64,000 bases of DNA. It comes from Styela clava (Eukaryota; Chordata; Ascidiacea; Stolidobranchia; Styelidae). The translations under genes were made by a program, and so were the position numbers. The stretch covers positions 21,232,703-21,296,702 of the forward strand of contig NC_135256.1 of assembly GCF_964204865.1 (NCBI RefSeq), read 5' to 3'. This document shows positions 34,273 to 45,864 of the stretch, piece after piece (position 1 is the stretch's first letter; each line of letters starts with the position of its first letter). Under the pieces are notes generated by a model. It was not told where the DNA came from. It saw only the letters and a list, made by a program, of their open reading frames with translations, and did no database searches.

Positions 34273-34871
34273 ACGTTTGCAAATCAGGAAGCAAAAGTAT
34301 ATTCTTATAAATTAGGATAATAATATTATTCCTTTTATAGAATTGCAAACGTGCACTGTGCAGCATTTCATCACGAAACTAAATGTTCATGTTATATCTG
34401 GTGCTGTAATATGATTCCGCATTGTTTATTGATTCTTTCTGAAAATTGTTGGGACAGGAAATAGACTACATTAGTGTATGTGTTCGCTAATATTATGTGT
34501 CAATTGACTCTAGATTTAATATGCTCGGAGATGTAGGCCTAATGTATTGGCAAGTCATTCACGAGCCATGCTTCAGTAATTCACTCCAACGATACTTCAT
34601 ATTCGGTTGATAAACAAATCTGTCCCTGTTTATAAAATAGATTAACAATATTGCTTTCAGTTTATGTGCAATCTAAAGGGTCACTTTGAATTTCACATTT
34701 TTTCAAAAATAGGTGCTATTATATTCCTTTGAAATTTGAAGCTTTTGATACCAATAACAATTCCTATATGTAATCTTTTATTTTTTCAGTATCCTGGAAA
34801 CACGTGTATGAGTAGTTTTTAATTTATAGTTTCTTGTTACGCAAAGCAGTTTAGTTTTATTATACAGATCA

Positions 34872-35507
34872 ATGAAGATTCCAACACCCTTATATAGTCA
34901 TGTTTATAAATATGATGATGTTTATGAACCTGCAGAAGATACTTTTTTGTTTTTGGATGCCCTGGAAGATCAAGCTGACAAGATACAATCCATTGCTCCC
35001 AAAATAGTGCTTGAAATTGGTTCAGGTTCAGGTATAGTGAGTACCTTCATTGCGAAAATTATTGGAAGCTTGGCTTCTTATTTTTGTACCGATAAAAATC
35101 CATCTGCAAACGTATGTACGAGAGAAACGGGAAAGATCAATTCTGTAGAACTGTTGACCGTTACCACAAATTTTGTTGAAGGACTTCTACCAAGATTGAA
35201 AAATAATGTTGATGTTCTTTTATTTAATCCTCCGTATGTTGTTACACCAAGTAAAGAGATTGCAGATGGTGGAATTACGTTTGCATGGGCTGGTGGAACA
35301 AATGGCAGAGAGGTTATGGACCAATTTTTTCCACTTATTCCTGAACTTCTTTCACCCAAGGGTTTATTCTTTCTTGTTGTTATTGAAGAAAACAATCCAC
35401 AGGATATTATCAAAACTTTGGATGGTTTGGGACTCAAAGGAGAAATTATTAAAACCAGAAAAGCTGGCTTAGAAGTTTTATCAATACTTAAATTCAGCAG
35501 AAGCTGA
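34872..35507 (+). CDS. N6AMT1: N6AMT1/HEMK2-type glutamine methyltransferase
   Basis: A complete 211-residue class I methyltransferase in one exon, close to the family length of about 214. VYEPAEDTFLFLDALE near residue 20 is the HEMK2 N-terminal signature. VLEIGSGSGIVSTFIAK (about 55-70) is the S-adenosylmethionine-binding motif I. FNPPYVVTP (about 117-125) holds the NPPY catalytic tetrapeptide that positions the substrate amide. WAGGTNGREVMDQFFP follows. The enzyme, with TRMT112, methylates the GGQ glutamine of release factor eRF1 and some histone lysine sites; its proposed DNA adenine activity is disputed. A polypyrimidine-like TTTATTATACAG ends only four bases before the ATG, so a 5' UTR intron or trans-spliced leader is likely. 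It lies between GEMIN8 and MIC13 on the same strand. Confidence 0.95.
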   Translation: MKIPTPLYSHVYKYDDVYEPAEDTFLFLDALEDQADKIQSIAPKIVLEIGSGSGIVSTFIAKIIGSLASYFCTDKNPSANVCTRETGKINSVELLTVTTNFVEGLLPRLKNNVDVLLFNPPYVVTPSKEIADGGITFAWAGGTNGREVMDQFFPLIPELLSPKGLFFLVVIEENNPQDIIKTLDGLGLKGEIIKTRKAGLEVLSILKFSRS

Positions 35508-36118
35508 CATACAAAAATGTTTCCAAGTGCTGTGCTCTGTTTAAATTTTGTACAAGTAACTTCTCTATTACAATCCAATTTGCCTTCTGCTTGTAAAGAA
35601 ATATATACACTATTTAAAAAAAAATTTTATCTTGTTGAGGAAATAAGAAATATATTTAGGTAATTTTCAATCTGGAAGTTGATATTTTATAACACAATTG
35701 ACACCTGTTTCATAGGTCATTCCTGATGGTTTTTAATTAAATTTTCAACAATTTCCCTTGGATAATTGTTTTTGATCCTTCCATTTAGTTCATATGTACT
35801 GTAACAACTTCACACAGAAGTGTCCACAAATATCAAGCACAACTTTACTGTGGTGAAATCTTTTTTTTTTTGTCGAAATTGTTAAATTTTGGTCCCCACA
35901 TGGGTTGTATTTGATGTGCTAAAATTCCATTAATATTTGCTGTAATTTATCATTTTTTTTCTTATCAATTTGTCTTATTTACTGTTTGAAACTCATTAAA
36001 ACCATTTTTGATTTTCAAATACATTGCTGTCATTTTTCTAAGTTTTTCAACAAATTCTACAGATATCTAATTAAGCTGTGTAATTTTACCCTGATATCCT
36101 CTTGCAAGCAAACTACGG
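35508..36118. other. N6AMT1 3' region and MIC13 promoter
   Basis: AT-rich, with runs of A (about 35,616-35,625) and T (about 35,864-35,873). No coding sequence is recognised. The interval is short enough that the N6AMT1 3' UTR and the MIC13 5' region must share it. Confidence 0.4.
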
Positions 36119-38184
36119 ATGACTACCTCAAGACTGGTTCCAACAATAAGGTAATAATATACGATAAGTCGATAACTGCCCATTTTGTATTAAATATGAT
36201 ATAATTATATTATATGCCTGAATCATATATTAATACTTTTTTTGGAGTTTTTTTTTAATTTTAGCTCGTATCTATCAATCTTCATACCACTGTTCAAATT
36301 TTATATTGGTCTGCAATGCGATGAGGTTGTAATATTTTTTACAATCTCTGAATGTCTCAAACTGTTGGTGATTAGATGGACACCACAGGTAGTTAGAGCA
36401 TATGCACCATAAAACAGATTTAGCCAGTCTATTCAGTTATTTGTCTTTTGTGCCTGTCTTCGTTTGAAAGGTGTTATTATTTGTATAATGTTTTTTTAAT
36501 CAGGTTAGGATTGAAGGTTGGCCTGATTGGAGGAGCAGTTTATTTGTCAACAGCATCTGGAATATGGTCGAAAGATACAACACAGAATGTAGCTGCTTTG
36601 AAAGGGTTCACAGAATCTGTTGATCAGAAGCTTGGTGGACAATATTTAGCTAAAGTAAGTACCGTAATATTTTTTTCAATTCTTAAAAGCCTTTGATGAA
36701 ATACTGGAAATTAATAAAAATACATTATGTCTGTTATAAATAATAAAAAGTTCATGAAATTGTTGGGGGAATAAAATTTACCAAATATGAAGTGTTATAT
36801 TATTCAAATCGCCCACTAACACCACTGTATTCCTGTAACGTTGCGTCTAACCAATATAACACTTCTTCAGACAAACAAAATTCAACAATGACATGAAAAT
36901 GCATGCATATAAAAACAATTACTATCAAATCGTTGTGAAGGAAACTAAGTCACTGGTTTCTTTGTTTGCTTTCGGGAACTAAGACAAAAGTTGTTACATC
37001 ACTGTTCATATCATCATGTTTATATTGACTAACTGAAGTTCAAGTTAAAACATGATATTTGTTATCAAGTAAATGATTAGTTCAAGACTGATCAGAACAC
37101 TTGAAATAATTTGCAGTCCCTTTATTTAAGAGTATTGCAAAAGAATAATACATTTTTATCAAAAATTGCTAGCCTTTAGACGAGACAGAATTTGAATATT
37201 TATCTTGAAAAAGAGGAAAGCCAATAAGACAGCTTGATCATGTGGCAAACCATGGCTTCCCGTTCGGTCACCAGTCCGTATCAGGTATGAGATTATTTGG
37301 CCAGTTATTTGTTTCAGATGCATGAACTCTGTGGTGGAGTGACCAGCGGATACGTGAGCCACCCTACGGCGGCCAGGAGTTCATCAATCCTCTGGCACAT
37401 GATTATCCATCATGAGATTCGAACCCATGCTGGGTAGTCAGAGGTGCGGTGGCGAGCATGGCCATTGAGCCAGCAATTGGGTCCAATATGATGGTGGTAT
37501 ACTGTATTAATCAGGGCTGTGGAACACTTTGTACCCAACTCCACAGTTGAGCCGTTCAAATAGGACTCGACCTGGATGCTTATTGGGTTTCGATCGAAAA
37601 TTTTGACTTAGATTATCACTTTTGGAAGCGGGCTCGGAGGTGTGGCACGTCGTGCTAAGCTTCAGGAATATGATCGCCACCTCAACTCTGCTTGGTTTCT
37701 CATTTCATGTAACTGCTGGTCAGTTACGGCTACCTCCACCATCAAGTCTATGCATCTGAAACAAATAACTGGGCAACAATCCCATACCTGACATGAACTG
37801 GTAACTGGGCGAGTGGCCGTGGTTGGCCATGTGATTAATCCGTCTTATCCGATTTCATCTCCTCCGGAATGAATAATTATGTAAATCTCCTTCTAAACAA
37901 TCCTAAAGTCTCTAATTCCAACTGCCTGAAATTCAAAATTCGACTCCTAGTCTCGCTCCCTATTCCATTGCGCCGCGATGTTGCCATATGACTCTCTCAT
38001 TATGAATGACAATATTTATTTATATATGATTTAATTTAAGATTGGCCTGCCGACAACAGATTCATTCTTGAGATCGTGGAATAATGGCGTGTCTTATAGT
38101 ATTAATGCTGCCGCTCAATTGCCAGGCACTGTGACAAAACAAGCATCGAATCTTCGGAAATACTTCATGAACGATGAAAAATAA
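36119..38184 (+). CDS. MIC13: MICOS complex subunit MIC13 (QIL1), three exons
   Basis: Exon 1 is 36119-36150 (MTTSRLVPTI plus two bases, donor GTAATA). Exon 2 is 36504-36654 (acceptor TTTTAATCAG, donor GTAAGT). Exon 3 is 38041-38184, ending TAA. Phases agree, giving 108 residues against about 118 in human. LGLKVGLIGGAVYLS (about 12-26) is the single membrane segment with the conserved G-G-A-V-Y-L run. The C-terminus has SFLRSWNNGVSYSINAAAQL, matching the MIC13 D-S-W-N-x-G motif. The protein sits in the mitochondrial inner membrane and bridges the MIC60 and MIC10 subcomplexes at crista junctions. Intron 2 (1.4 kb) holds two SINE copies in opposite orientation. The short first exon was assigned by splice phase and membrane-segment context, so it is slightly less certain than the rest. 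Confidence 0.9.
37195..37475 (-). mobile_element. tRNA-derived SINE in MIC13 intron 2, reverse copy
   Basis: Read on the minus strand from about 37,475: GGCTCAATGGCCATGCTCGC (A-box region), a CACCGCACCTCTGACTACCC block, then GGGTTCGAATCTC (B box). The body with GGCTCACGTATCCGCTGG-like and CATGGTTTGCCACATGATCA blocks follows. It matches the better-preserved copy at 42,254. The tail is decayed. Confidence 0.8.
37630..37885 (+). mobile_element. tRNA-derived SINE in MIC13 intron 2, forward copy
   Basis: Plus-strand order: GGTGTGGCACGTCGTGCTAA (degenerate A-box region), GATCGCCACCTCAACTCTGC, then GTAACTGCTGGTCAGTTACG, CCATCAAGTCTATGCATCTG and GGCCGTGGTTGGCCATGTGA, ending before ATGTAAATCTCC. The B-box segment is largely missing. 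It shares its body with the copy at 42,254. Confidence 0.75.
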
Positions 38185-39010
38185 CTTCCAACTATTTTTT
38201 GTCTTTTTTATTCAATTCCACTTTCATGAACTTTCTCATATTAAAGAGTTTATGCACTTCGTACTTCCGTTTTCAAAAACGAGCATTCAGAGTAAGCAAA
38301 TGCGGAAGGGAAATAAGTATAGCAGATAGTTAACAGATTTCCGCAGTTTGATATTTTTCAATCCAATAAAAACAATACGTTGCAATAGTGCAAGTTGACC
38401 GTAATTTCTTGTTATATGTTATGAAAGCCCCAAATCACAGTTTTTGTTTTGTACTGGCATACAATTTGAATTGTTCCATCAATCTATCCCGGGTGGACAC
38501 AGAGGTGAATAGCTTTTTGAACTGGTAACAGGACAGATGTTACTGTTTCCGATAGTCTCCTTTCTTGCACCGAAATGCAGTTAGGTTAGGTATGCATATA
38601 TAATTCTAACAGTAATCAGAATAATGGTTGAATGAACAAAATCTCGACTATTCATCTGGCTGACAGATGTTGATTGTTTCGAAAATGTGAGACTGTTGAT
38701 CTTGTTAGAGTGGCTACGGACTATTCGCAGAATGGTCAGTGTTGTGAAATATATCAGACATCTACTACTAAATGTGAGTTCTTTCCTTTGATAAGTTTCG
38801 AACTTATATTTTAGGGTTTGAGCTGATTACAATCCCCGTAGAGTCGCTTCTGATTCTGGTCATTGAAAAGAAACCTCATTCATAATGATAGGTTCTCTTG
38901 ATACATTTACAGGTCTAGGAAATTATAAGATCTATATTTTGCATAGTGAATGTTATCGCATACCGGTCAGCGCCCTGGCAGGTACTTGCGGGATACACGT
39001 CGCGAGTAAT
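38185..39010. other. No recognisable gene
   Basis: This is the spacer between MIC13 and the convergent sulfotransferase gene. It holds their two 3' regions. No repeats or open frames of note. Confidence 0.45.
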
Positions 39011-42000
39011 TTACCATTCCAAAGTTATATTAAGGAGTTTAAGTCTTTTGTTAAAAGGTAAATAAAAGTCTTCTAAAGCATTTCGAATTTTAGGAGTCAT
39101 CTGCGCATCAGAAGTCTTCACTTTATCAGTAAGTGAACGCGTCCTACCTTTGCCTCGGCCAAGGCAACGACCAATGCAATAGAAGCCTTTCTTTGTATCG
39201 AATTTGAATGATTCTTTCGTCAGTAATCTTTCGATTCCCAGAAAAGTTTGAATATGTTTCATGACCGTCCAAGGCTCTTTTATCAAGTCCTCCCCATTTA
39301 CAACTAAAATTTGGTCAGAAGAAAAGTATCTCAACCATCTTTGCATGTGGAATGCGTATATCCCGTTGGTTATAAATGATACTTCGTAATTATCTTGAAT
39401 AAACTTTTCGAAAGTTGGGTTTTTTTGAGGGCCTGTGATATCTCCGATTTCTCTCAACTTTGACGAGACTTTATGAAGAAGATTTTCTGCAAGATGAGAC
39501 ACCGATTCGTACTTTCCAATCTGAAAACACGAAAATCTGATTACAACGCATTTACTGAATGATACCGTTTAAAAAAGTAAATGATAGGGCCAGTGTCATG
39601 AAAAATTGAATACAAAATTAGCGTTTATCCACCTTGACATTCACTATAGTCGTGATTTGGCCAATATTAAATATCCAACTAAATTCATATGGTCATTTCA
39701 TGATAAAAATTTCGAAAGCAAAATTAATACGCACATATAAATATATATATAAGTCTGTTGCGTGATAATAAGAGTCCACTCTGAAATCTCAGGATCTCGT
39801 TTTGAGGCCCTATGATTTAAATCAGGGGTTCTCACACTTTTTTCTGTCAAGTACCCCCCGAGCCATGAAACCATCAACGCGAACACCCGATAATCAGACA
39901 CCAAACAAAGTTGTTATACTTTGACTAACGATTTGTGAATTCGCGAACCCCAGGTTGAGAACCCTTGATTTAAATAATGAAATTGAATTACCATCACATA
40001 CCGCCCGTTATTGGACATGAAATGGATCGCTTTGTTATCATGTTGTTATTAGAATTTTTCTTTTTATCGAACACGAGAAAATCGCTTTTCTCTATAAATC
40101 CTGGTCGAATTACTTTTTAGTGGGTAAAGATTTACTTTTCGCTAGAAGGCTATTAGGCTACTTTAATTTATTCCTGAATTTTCTGCGAGATCTGATATTT
40201 CATCTAAAATGCGCTGTATAATTTTAAATTATGGGAACACGTTTCTTGATGACATCGTGACGGCTGGTACCGCCAGTCTATTGTGACAGATTGCATACAC
40301 ATACCACGGCGTTTTGGACGTCCTGTCCATATAGGGGAAGGTGGGGTACGTTGGGACATGGGGCACAGTGGAAAATCAGCTATCACACTGATACTATATC
40401 CGCAATCCTGTCCGCGGCTCGATGTTCCAATCCGCCCTTCGGTGAGTTACAACGTCCCCGCGAACGGACAACGGGCGGGTAGAGCGGCGCAAGCTATGGG
40501 GTGAAATTGGTTTTGGGAGGTTGAAAAAGAAATTTCACCGTTCCAGTTTTTTCTTTTTTTAGTTTAGCCTTTCCAACGAGACAAACCATCGTCTGATATT
40601 CTTTAGCGCCAGTCCACTGTAAAATATTCTTAACGTTAGCGATTGGCTGTGCCTTCCGAATTTTGCCCTGGGATGGTCTGAAAGTATTTGTTTCCTATGG
40701 GGAACAATGGACCGGGGTTCAGTGGGACATGCTCTACAGGGCACAATTCGACAGTGTTCGATACAATAAGTGCTTAGAGACTTAGAGATGCGTTATATTT
40801 TGTGTAATATAATGGTTTCTTTCGACCCATGGCCCAATATGGAATATATTCGAGAATCAATAATATTTCCAGATTTAGATTCGAGGAAGGAAATAATCAA
40901 ATTTTTTTGCAAAATGTTTTGTCAAAATATCTGAACTATTTCAGTTGAACATTGATTTTAAAAATATTAAATCTTCAAATTCGAAGTCTCCCCGTACTTT
41001 AGACGATTATGCTGATTAATTACTTATTTTTAAGGGCATACTCCGTTGAATTTTGACAGACTGACCCATTGTGCCCCAGGGTCTGTCCGATTGTGCCCCA
41101 CAAGTGGGGTACAGTGGGACACTTGACAGACGTTTTTCAAAGCATTTTGGTAGTAAGATGTGTGTCGCAAGGGAATTTCTTTGTTGCTGAATAAAAACTA
41201 CATTTACCCCTCTATGCATTAGTCCCGCAAACTTGAGAGAATATGCAGAATTACCGGCTCAAAATATGCAAAAGAAAAAAAGTGTCCCAACCTTCCCCAC
41301 TTTTCCCTATTAGAGCATCGCTCTCTTGTATTAAATACTCTTGTAGAGATGGATAGATATCGCATTGGTATTTCAGTGATTTATGGTCTCAAATTTGAAA
41401 CACTTTTTAGTCTTATATGAGCGTGTTAGGACTAGGTCATTTTCACCTGAAGCCGATAAGCTATTGCTCTTTTCGTTTTTACATTTGAATGCAAAGCTTG
41501 GTTAGTGTAGCCTACCCATGCATTAGTTTACTGGATAGTTTAGTTCCGAAATATCTGAAAATTTCATTTAATTTACCACTAAAAATTAATAACGAAATAA
41601 GTGTCCCATGATTCAAATGAACTTAAAAACCACTGGTCCAGAACACAACGCCTGCGTTGTTCATGGGGCGAAACTACCAATCTATATCAAATAATTCTTT
41701 ACGACTAACCTACATACGACAATTTTGATAAATGTTATTTTCTTGTTTTGAGCAGACCACAAACTTGCTCGCTTTGCACATTCAACAATCAGATAGATAT
41801 CGTCTATTCTAACATTTTGTCCAATTAAGTTCATTAAACAATATCAAAATTGGAAAATATTTTGAATATATATGCTAGTACCATCATCTATACCCGTCGT
41901 CAGCGAAGACTTGACAATTCGATTCAACAGTTATTCTTACCTGCGATTCAAGATAGTATTTTTGGCTTGCGACTTGACTCGCTGCTTTCGTATGTACGTA

Positions 42001-43996
42001 TTCCGAATAAAGTCTGTCAATTGGATTGCATAATATAACTATAAATTTCAGAGTCTTATAATTTTCTTCGTATAACTTCCGGATTCTACCAGGAACCCAT
42101 TCTGTGACGTAATATTTTGGTGTTATTTCCATAGTTGTTTCGTTTTCGTTGGTAATGGGCATCATCGATCTGTAGGGTTAAAGTATTACTGAATATCATC
42201 TATTTTGCATGTTTCGCAATCACAGGTAATATGAGAGGGAAACAGTACATTTTGGCGCGGCGGTGTGGCTCAACGGGCTAAGCGTTAGGAATACGCTCGC
42301 CACCGCACCTCTAATTACTCTGCGTGGGTTCGCAGGTTCGAATCCCATGTAGGGATGGTTATGTGCGAGAGGATTGCTGGACTCCTCGCCGTCGTTGGGT
42401 GGTTCACGTAACCGCTGGTCGGTTACGGCTTCCTCCACCACCAAGTCCATGCTTCCGAAAACAAATAATACAGTAAAACTAATCCCATACCCGACTTGGA
42501 ATGGTAACCGGACGAGAGGCCGTGGTTCGCCATATGGATAAGCCGTCTTATCGGCATTCCTCTCCCCCGGGGTAAATATGTAAATCCTATCCTATCCTAT
42601 TACGTCTTTGACGCCGTATATGCACACAATCGATAATCTTTGACCATACCTGTAGAACTCTCGGCCTTTATTGAAAGCGGAATTATTGTCGAAAAAATGT
42701 GGTTCGATCATCTTTGGTAATTTTATGCTTGGATGATGTCGAAGAAATGATCTGAGAGCTCCAGTTCCGCACTTTTTTACTCCAATTCCAATTACCTAGA
42801 GTAGAGGAACTTTTCATATATATATATTGTGCAAGTTTACATCATATCCAATGTATCGGCTATATTACTAATACAGTAATGTCTAAATTTTAATTATTTA
42901 TATTGTTTCTGCTGGAAAACCGGATATTTACGGGTACTTAACACCATATTATTTATGCAAAATATGTAAGATTGTTTTGGCTAATGTAAACTGTGTTTTA
43001 TCTCCGTACACACCTGACCTCAATCATCGGCCGATTTGACATGCAGTGGATTGGCAGGGCCACTGATATATTTTCCACATTCTGATAATATATGTATTGT
43101 TTTTGCAGTTAACCTGAGCATATTTGCTCAGGAGGCGTATGGTTTTTATTTTTTTTATCAAAGACTGCAAGTCATAGAATGATCTAACCTGAGGTAAACG
43201 TTTTTGAAGTTGCTTTTGTTGCAGTTGTTTCTGAAATAAATTTACAAAAATTAATATTTTAGAAAATTTGGTGAAAGAATTATGACCTTTTTCGTTATAT
43301 ATGTTACCATGAGTTCGCCTTTATTTTAGTCCCAGGTGGCCTAATAATACTATAGCTGCGATAGCATGCTCCATGAATAATTCATGCTCTGTTGTGTCTA
43401 AAGCGGGAGTTATTACCGCATGGTTCTAACTTATTTTACCGTTCGTCTTTACCTCATTTATATATATGAGTATGGCGAAATGAAATGCAATCCCTTGTGA
43501 TTAACCGCAATTAAATGACTCTCTAACAAACCACACGATTTTCTCATATTGATCAAATGAGACCGACAGGCCTGTTCTATACTACCAACAAATAGGATCG
43601 CATTCTATGTAATCTCATTGTGCAGTTATTGCCTCTAATTAAGACAAATTGTTAACCACAGCCTCTGGAACGCACGAATTCTCAGTTCACTTTTGCTCGT
43701 ATTTATTATTCTTTAGATATCAGCACTAAGACATGCAGCTGAGGCAACCACTGAAGCTCAAGAAAATTAGCTTGATGCTTTCAGAGGTTGTCAGATATCT
43801 TTTTTGAAATCATCTTAGTTTCGAATGACTGCTCTAAAGTTAAACAAAAGTTAATTTTTACCTCAAGATTCTTTTGAATATTGCCCCTCACTTTAACATC
43901 TTTTTTCCATTCATCAGTTTTGAATACATTTGTGATATACATAAACAAAATTAGAAGGCACGTTGAAGTTATCAAAGCTGCTTTAGTTAACCTCAT
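39011..43996 (-). CDS. Heparan sulfate 3-O-sulfotransferase-like, five exons (copy A)
   Basis: Coding exons in order: 43996-43862, 43230-43189, 42795-42650, 42169-41941 and 39520-39011, all GT-AG with agreeing phases, giving 353 residues. Residues 7-22 are a signal anchor (AALITSTCLLILFMYI), so the enzyme should be a type II Golgi protein. A basic Gln-rich stem follows. GIGVKKCGTGALRSF (62-76) is the PAPS 5'-phosphosulfate loop with the conserved Lys. MIEPHFFD (88-95) keeps the Glu, His and Asp of the 3-OST active site. TPKYYVTEWVPGRI, then VILCNPIDRLYSEY (3'-phosphate loop), then AFHMQRWLRYF and GFYCIGRCLGRGKGR with the Cys pair near the C-terminus all match the HS3ST family. It transfers sulfate from PAPS to glucosamine 3-OH of heparan sulfate; exact substrate preference cannot be read. 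The Ile-Leu-Cys-Asn variant of the second loop is unusual. Confidence 0.88.
39823..39967. mobile_element. 145-bp hAT-type MITE with perfect 8-bp duplication
   Basis: The ends CAGGGGTTCTCACACTTTTT and GGTTGAGAACCCTTG are inverted repeats. ATTTAAAT flanks both sides (39815-39822 and 39968-39975). It sits in the last intron of sulfotransferase copy A. It is too short to encode anything. Confidence 0.87.
40332..41309. mobile_element. About 0.98-kb TIR element with GTGGGACA subterminal repeats
   Basis: The left end TAGGGGAAGGTGGGGTACG and right end (inverse of TAGGGAAAAGTGGGGAAGG) are imperfect inverted repeats. Both are followed inward by TTGGGACA. Many GTGGGACA or TGTGCCCCA units occur inside (near 40,355, 40,720, 41,067, 41,092 and 41,110). 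No transposase frame. Superfamily not assigned. It lies in the last intron of sulfotransferase copy A. Confidence 0.7.
42254..42600 (+). mobile_element. tRNA-derived SINE with CCTAT tail, best copy
   Basis: The head GGCGCGGCGGTGTGGCTCAA carries an A box (TGGCTCAACGGGC). A B box GGTTCGAATCCC follows about 60 bp later, as in RNA polymerase III promoters. The tRNA-unrelated body includes ACCGCTGGTCGGTTACGGCT, a CCTCCACCACCAAGTCCATG block and GGCCGTGGTTCGCCATATGG. The tail is repeated CCTAT at 42,584-42,600. It lies in an intron of sulfotransferase copy A. Confidence 0.88.
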
Positions 43997-45110
43997 TCTT
44001 TACGTGTTAGAATGTATTCATGCAGCGCAGCCTGGTCCATACGGTAGTTTCTTTGGTCTAGCGTTCGTTTGATGTTCCTGCGCTGACAACTTTCTAATGC
44101 GGAAAACAAAAATGCGTCATCCACTCATCGCATTGAAGAAAGCATAGCATCTATTGCACATACGATACACAAATCTGATTTAAAAAATATGCTCCACATT
44201 CAACTCCAACGTTCTCTAAATATTTAGAAGACTATATCCATCGGTTTAGTGGATCAATTTTTCCTGTCCTTTAAAGTCTCATTTGGTCGCGCGTCCGCTT
44301 AAAACTATATAACCTGATTGACTACTGGCTGACTAACCGAGGAATTAAAACCTGCTTGAACAATGAGCTTGCTTTTCCGGTATGAATAAGCAATGTCGCT
44401 GAATTTAAATATGAATGAATATAGTTCATAGCCAATTTCCTTAATTCACGACCATCCAGCGTAGGAATAGTTTAGTTTAGAATCAGTTTCGGAAGTTGTC
44501 ACATTAATATGATAAGGTATTGTAAACGCAAATAAGTAAATTCATCACTATTACGATATATTTTCCGCATTAGAAACAAATGTCAACATGCGTCACTGAT
44601 GTGAGATATGTATACTGTTAAAAGTGCAGTATTTCCTGATATGATTTTACCGAATTGCACTAAAATATTTTGACCGAAGAGGCCGCCTATTGAATTGATG
44701 CAACCTGTCCTACACTCACTCGTGCTCAATAATGCCAATATACCTGTTTTTACACGATCATCTAAGCATAACTCTACTCAGTAGAAAGAGGATATTGCTT
44801 TTCGGAATCGTCGGCGTTTTGATATGGATCATTGGGAATTATAAATATATTCTTATCTCTGTCAATTTTTGCTGACTTTTGACATTCTAGTATCATTCAA
44901 AAATAACGGTAAATATGGCAGTGTTTTCACCAATGAACAGTTGCACCCACAGTCAGCCTGGATATTTGCACCCATGAATATCCGCACCCATGGACATTTA
45001 CACCCGAATTCATTTTCTTCCAGGAATGTTTGTGTTTTCAGACAAAGTTTCATTTCTTTATTATATCCATGTTTGGCCCGGAGTTGGTTTTGAGGCTATG
45101 TGTCATTTAT

Positions 45111-45329
45111 CACAGGCATATTGAAGTAGACGAGAATTCAATGCCATTGTGGCCGAGTGATTTTCATTTTAAATTTTGCTTAGATATGGAGACTAAACTG
45201 GTGGATTGCTTAAATGCGATATCAGACACAATCCAACCTTTAGGACCGATAGTTCATGCGTCTGTTTTAGGAGAATTTGGAAAAATTGCTTTGAAACTAT
45301 TGGACCAATCGTTTAAATACTTTTTATGA
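45111..45329 (+). other. Unassigned open frame with exon-like start
   Basis: An acceptor-like CATTTATCACAG at about 45,110 opens onto a frame reading HIEVDENSMPLWPSDFHFKF, then DMETKLVDCLNAISDTIQPL, ending SFKYFL and stop at 45,329. The composition is protein-like and amphipathic, but I recognise no family and see no upstream exon. It could be a terminal exon, a repeat fragment or chance. Confidence 0.25.
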
Positions 45330-45804
45330 AATACGAAAACACGCTTTCTGTGACGCCTATATTTCCAAAAAACTTTGTTGTTAGGACTTATCGTAACAAT
45401 ACCGATGTGCCACCCTCGTAACCAAAGGTTTGAGCATTGCTCTAGAAGTGTATTCTATCCTGAAAATGTTTAGCTTTGAAATTTATTAATTCGTACAAAT
45501 TATTGGACACAGAGTGTATATATATTGATAGATTTAATAAATCTTATTTGTGAAGAATCTCGTTGTTGTTGTTGCGCTTTTAACCGCAACCAATGGCCCG
45601 ATCGATTTCAAATTATCAGTCCTTAAAAATGACATATGTCGCTGAGGGTTCTTATGTATATTTTTAATTTCCAATTGTTCCCTATGTCTCTATGGTGCTC
45701 GATTTGACTTGTGATTTTACTTACCTTTATAGGCTGTTGATGTTCAGGAACTCCACGCTACGAACAATATCTTGCTGCTACTGATGTCCGGTGAAAATTC
45801 GGCG

Positions 45805-45864
45805 CTTCAGAAGTATGTGCACCAAGATGACGCACAAACTGATAACCCTAACCTGGTACACACC
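45805..45864. repeat. Partial copy of the telomere-motif MITE
   Basis: CTTCAGAAGTATGTGCACCAAGATGACGC is followed by AACCCTAACCTGGTACAC. These are the outer and inner blocks of the MITE family at 33003, with the middle lost. Confidence 0.6.

Noticed and set aside
35078-35578. 166-codon minus-strand frame over N6AMT1
   Set aside because: It is an antisense shadow of a clear methyltransferase gene, with no recognisable motif of its own.
36448-36503. In-frame extension before MIC13 exon 2
   Set aside because: It is intron sequence ending in a polypyrimidine tract and CAG. A phase-matched 32-base first exon at 36,119 gives a better N-terminus.
42254-42330. Possible tRNA gene with A and B boxes
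   Set aside because: The arms do not fold into a full cloverleaf and the sequence continues into a shared SINE body with a CCTAT tail. Further copies elsewhere in the window confirm a SINE head.
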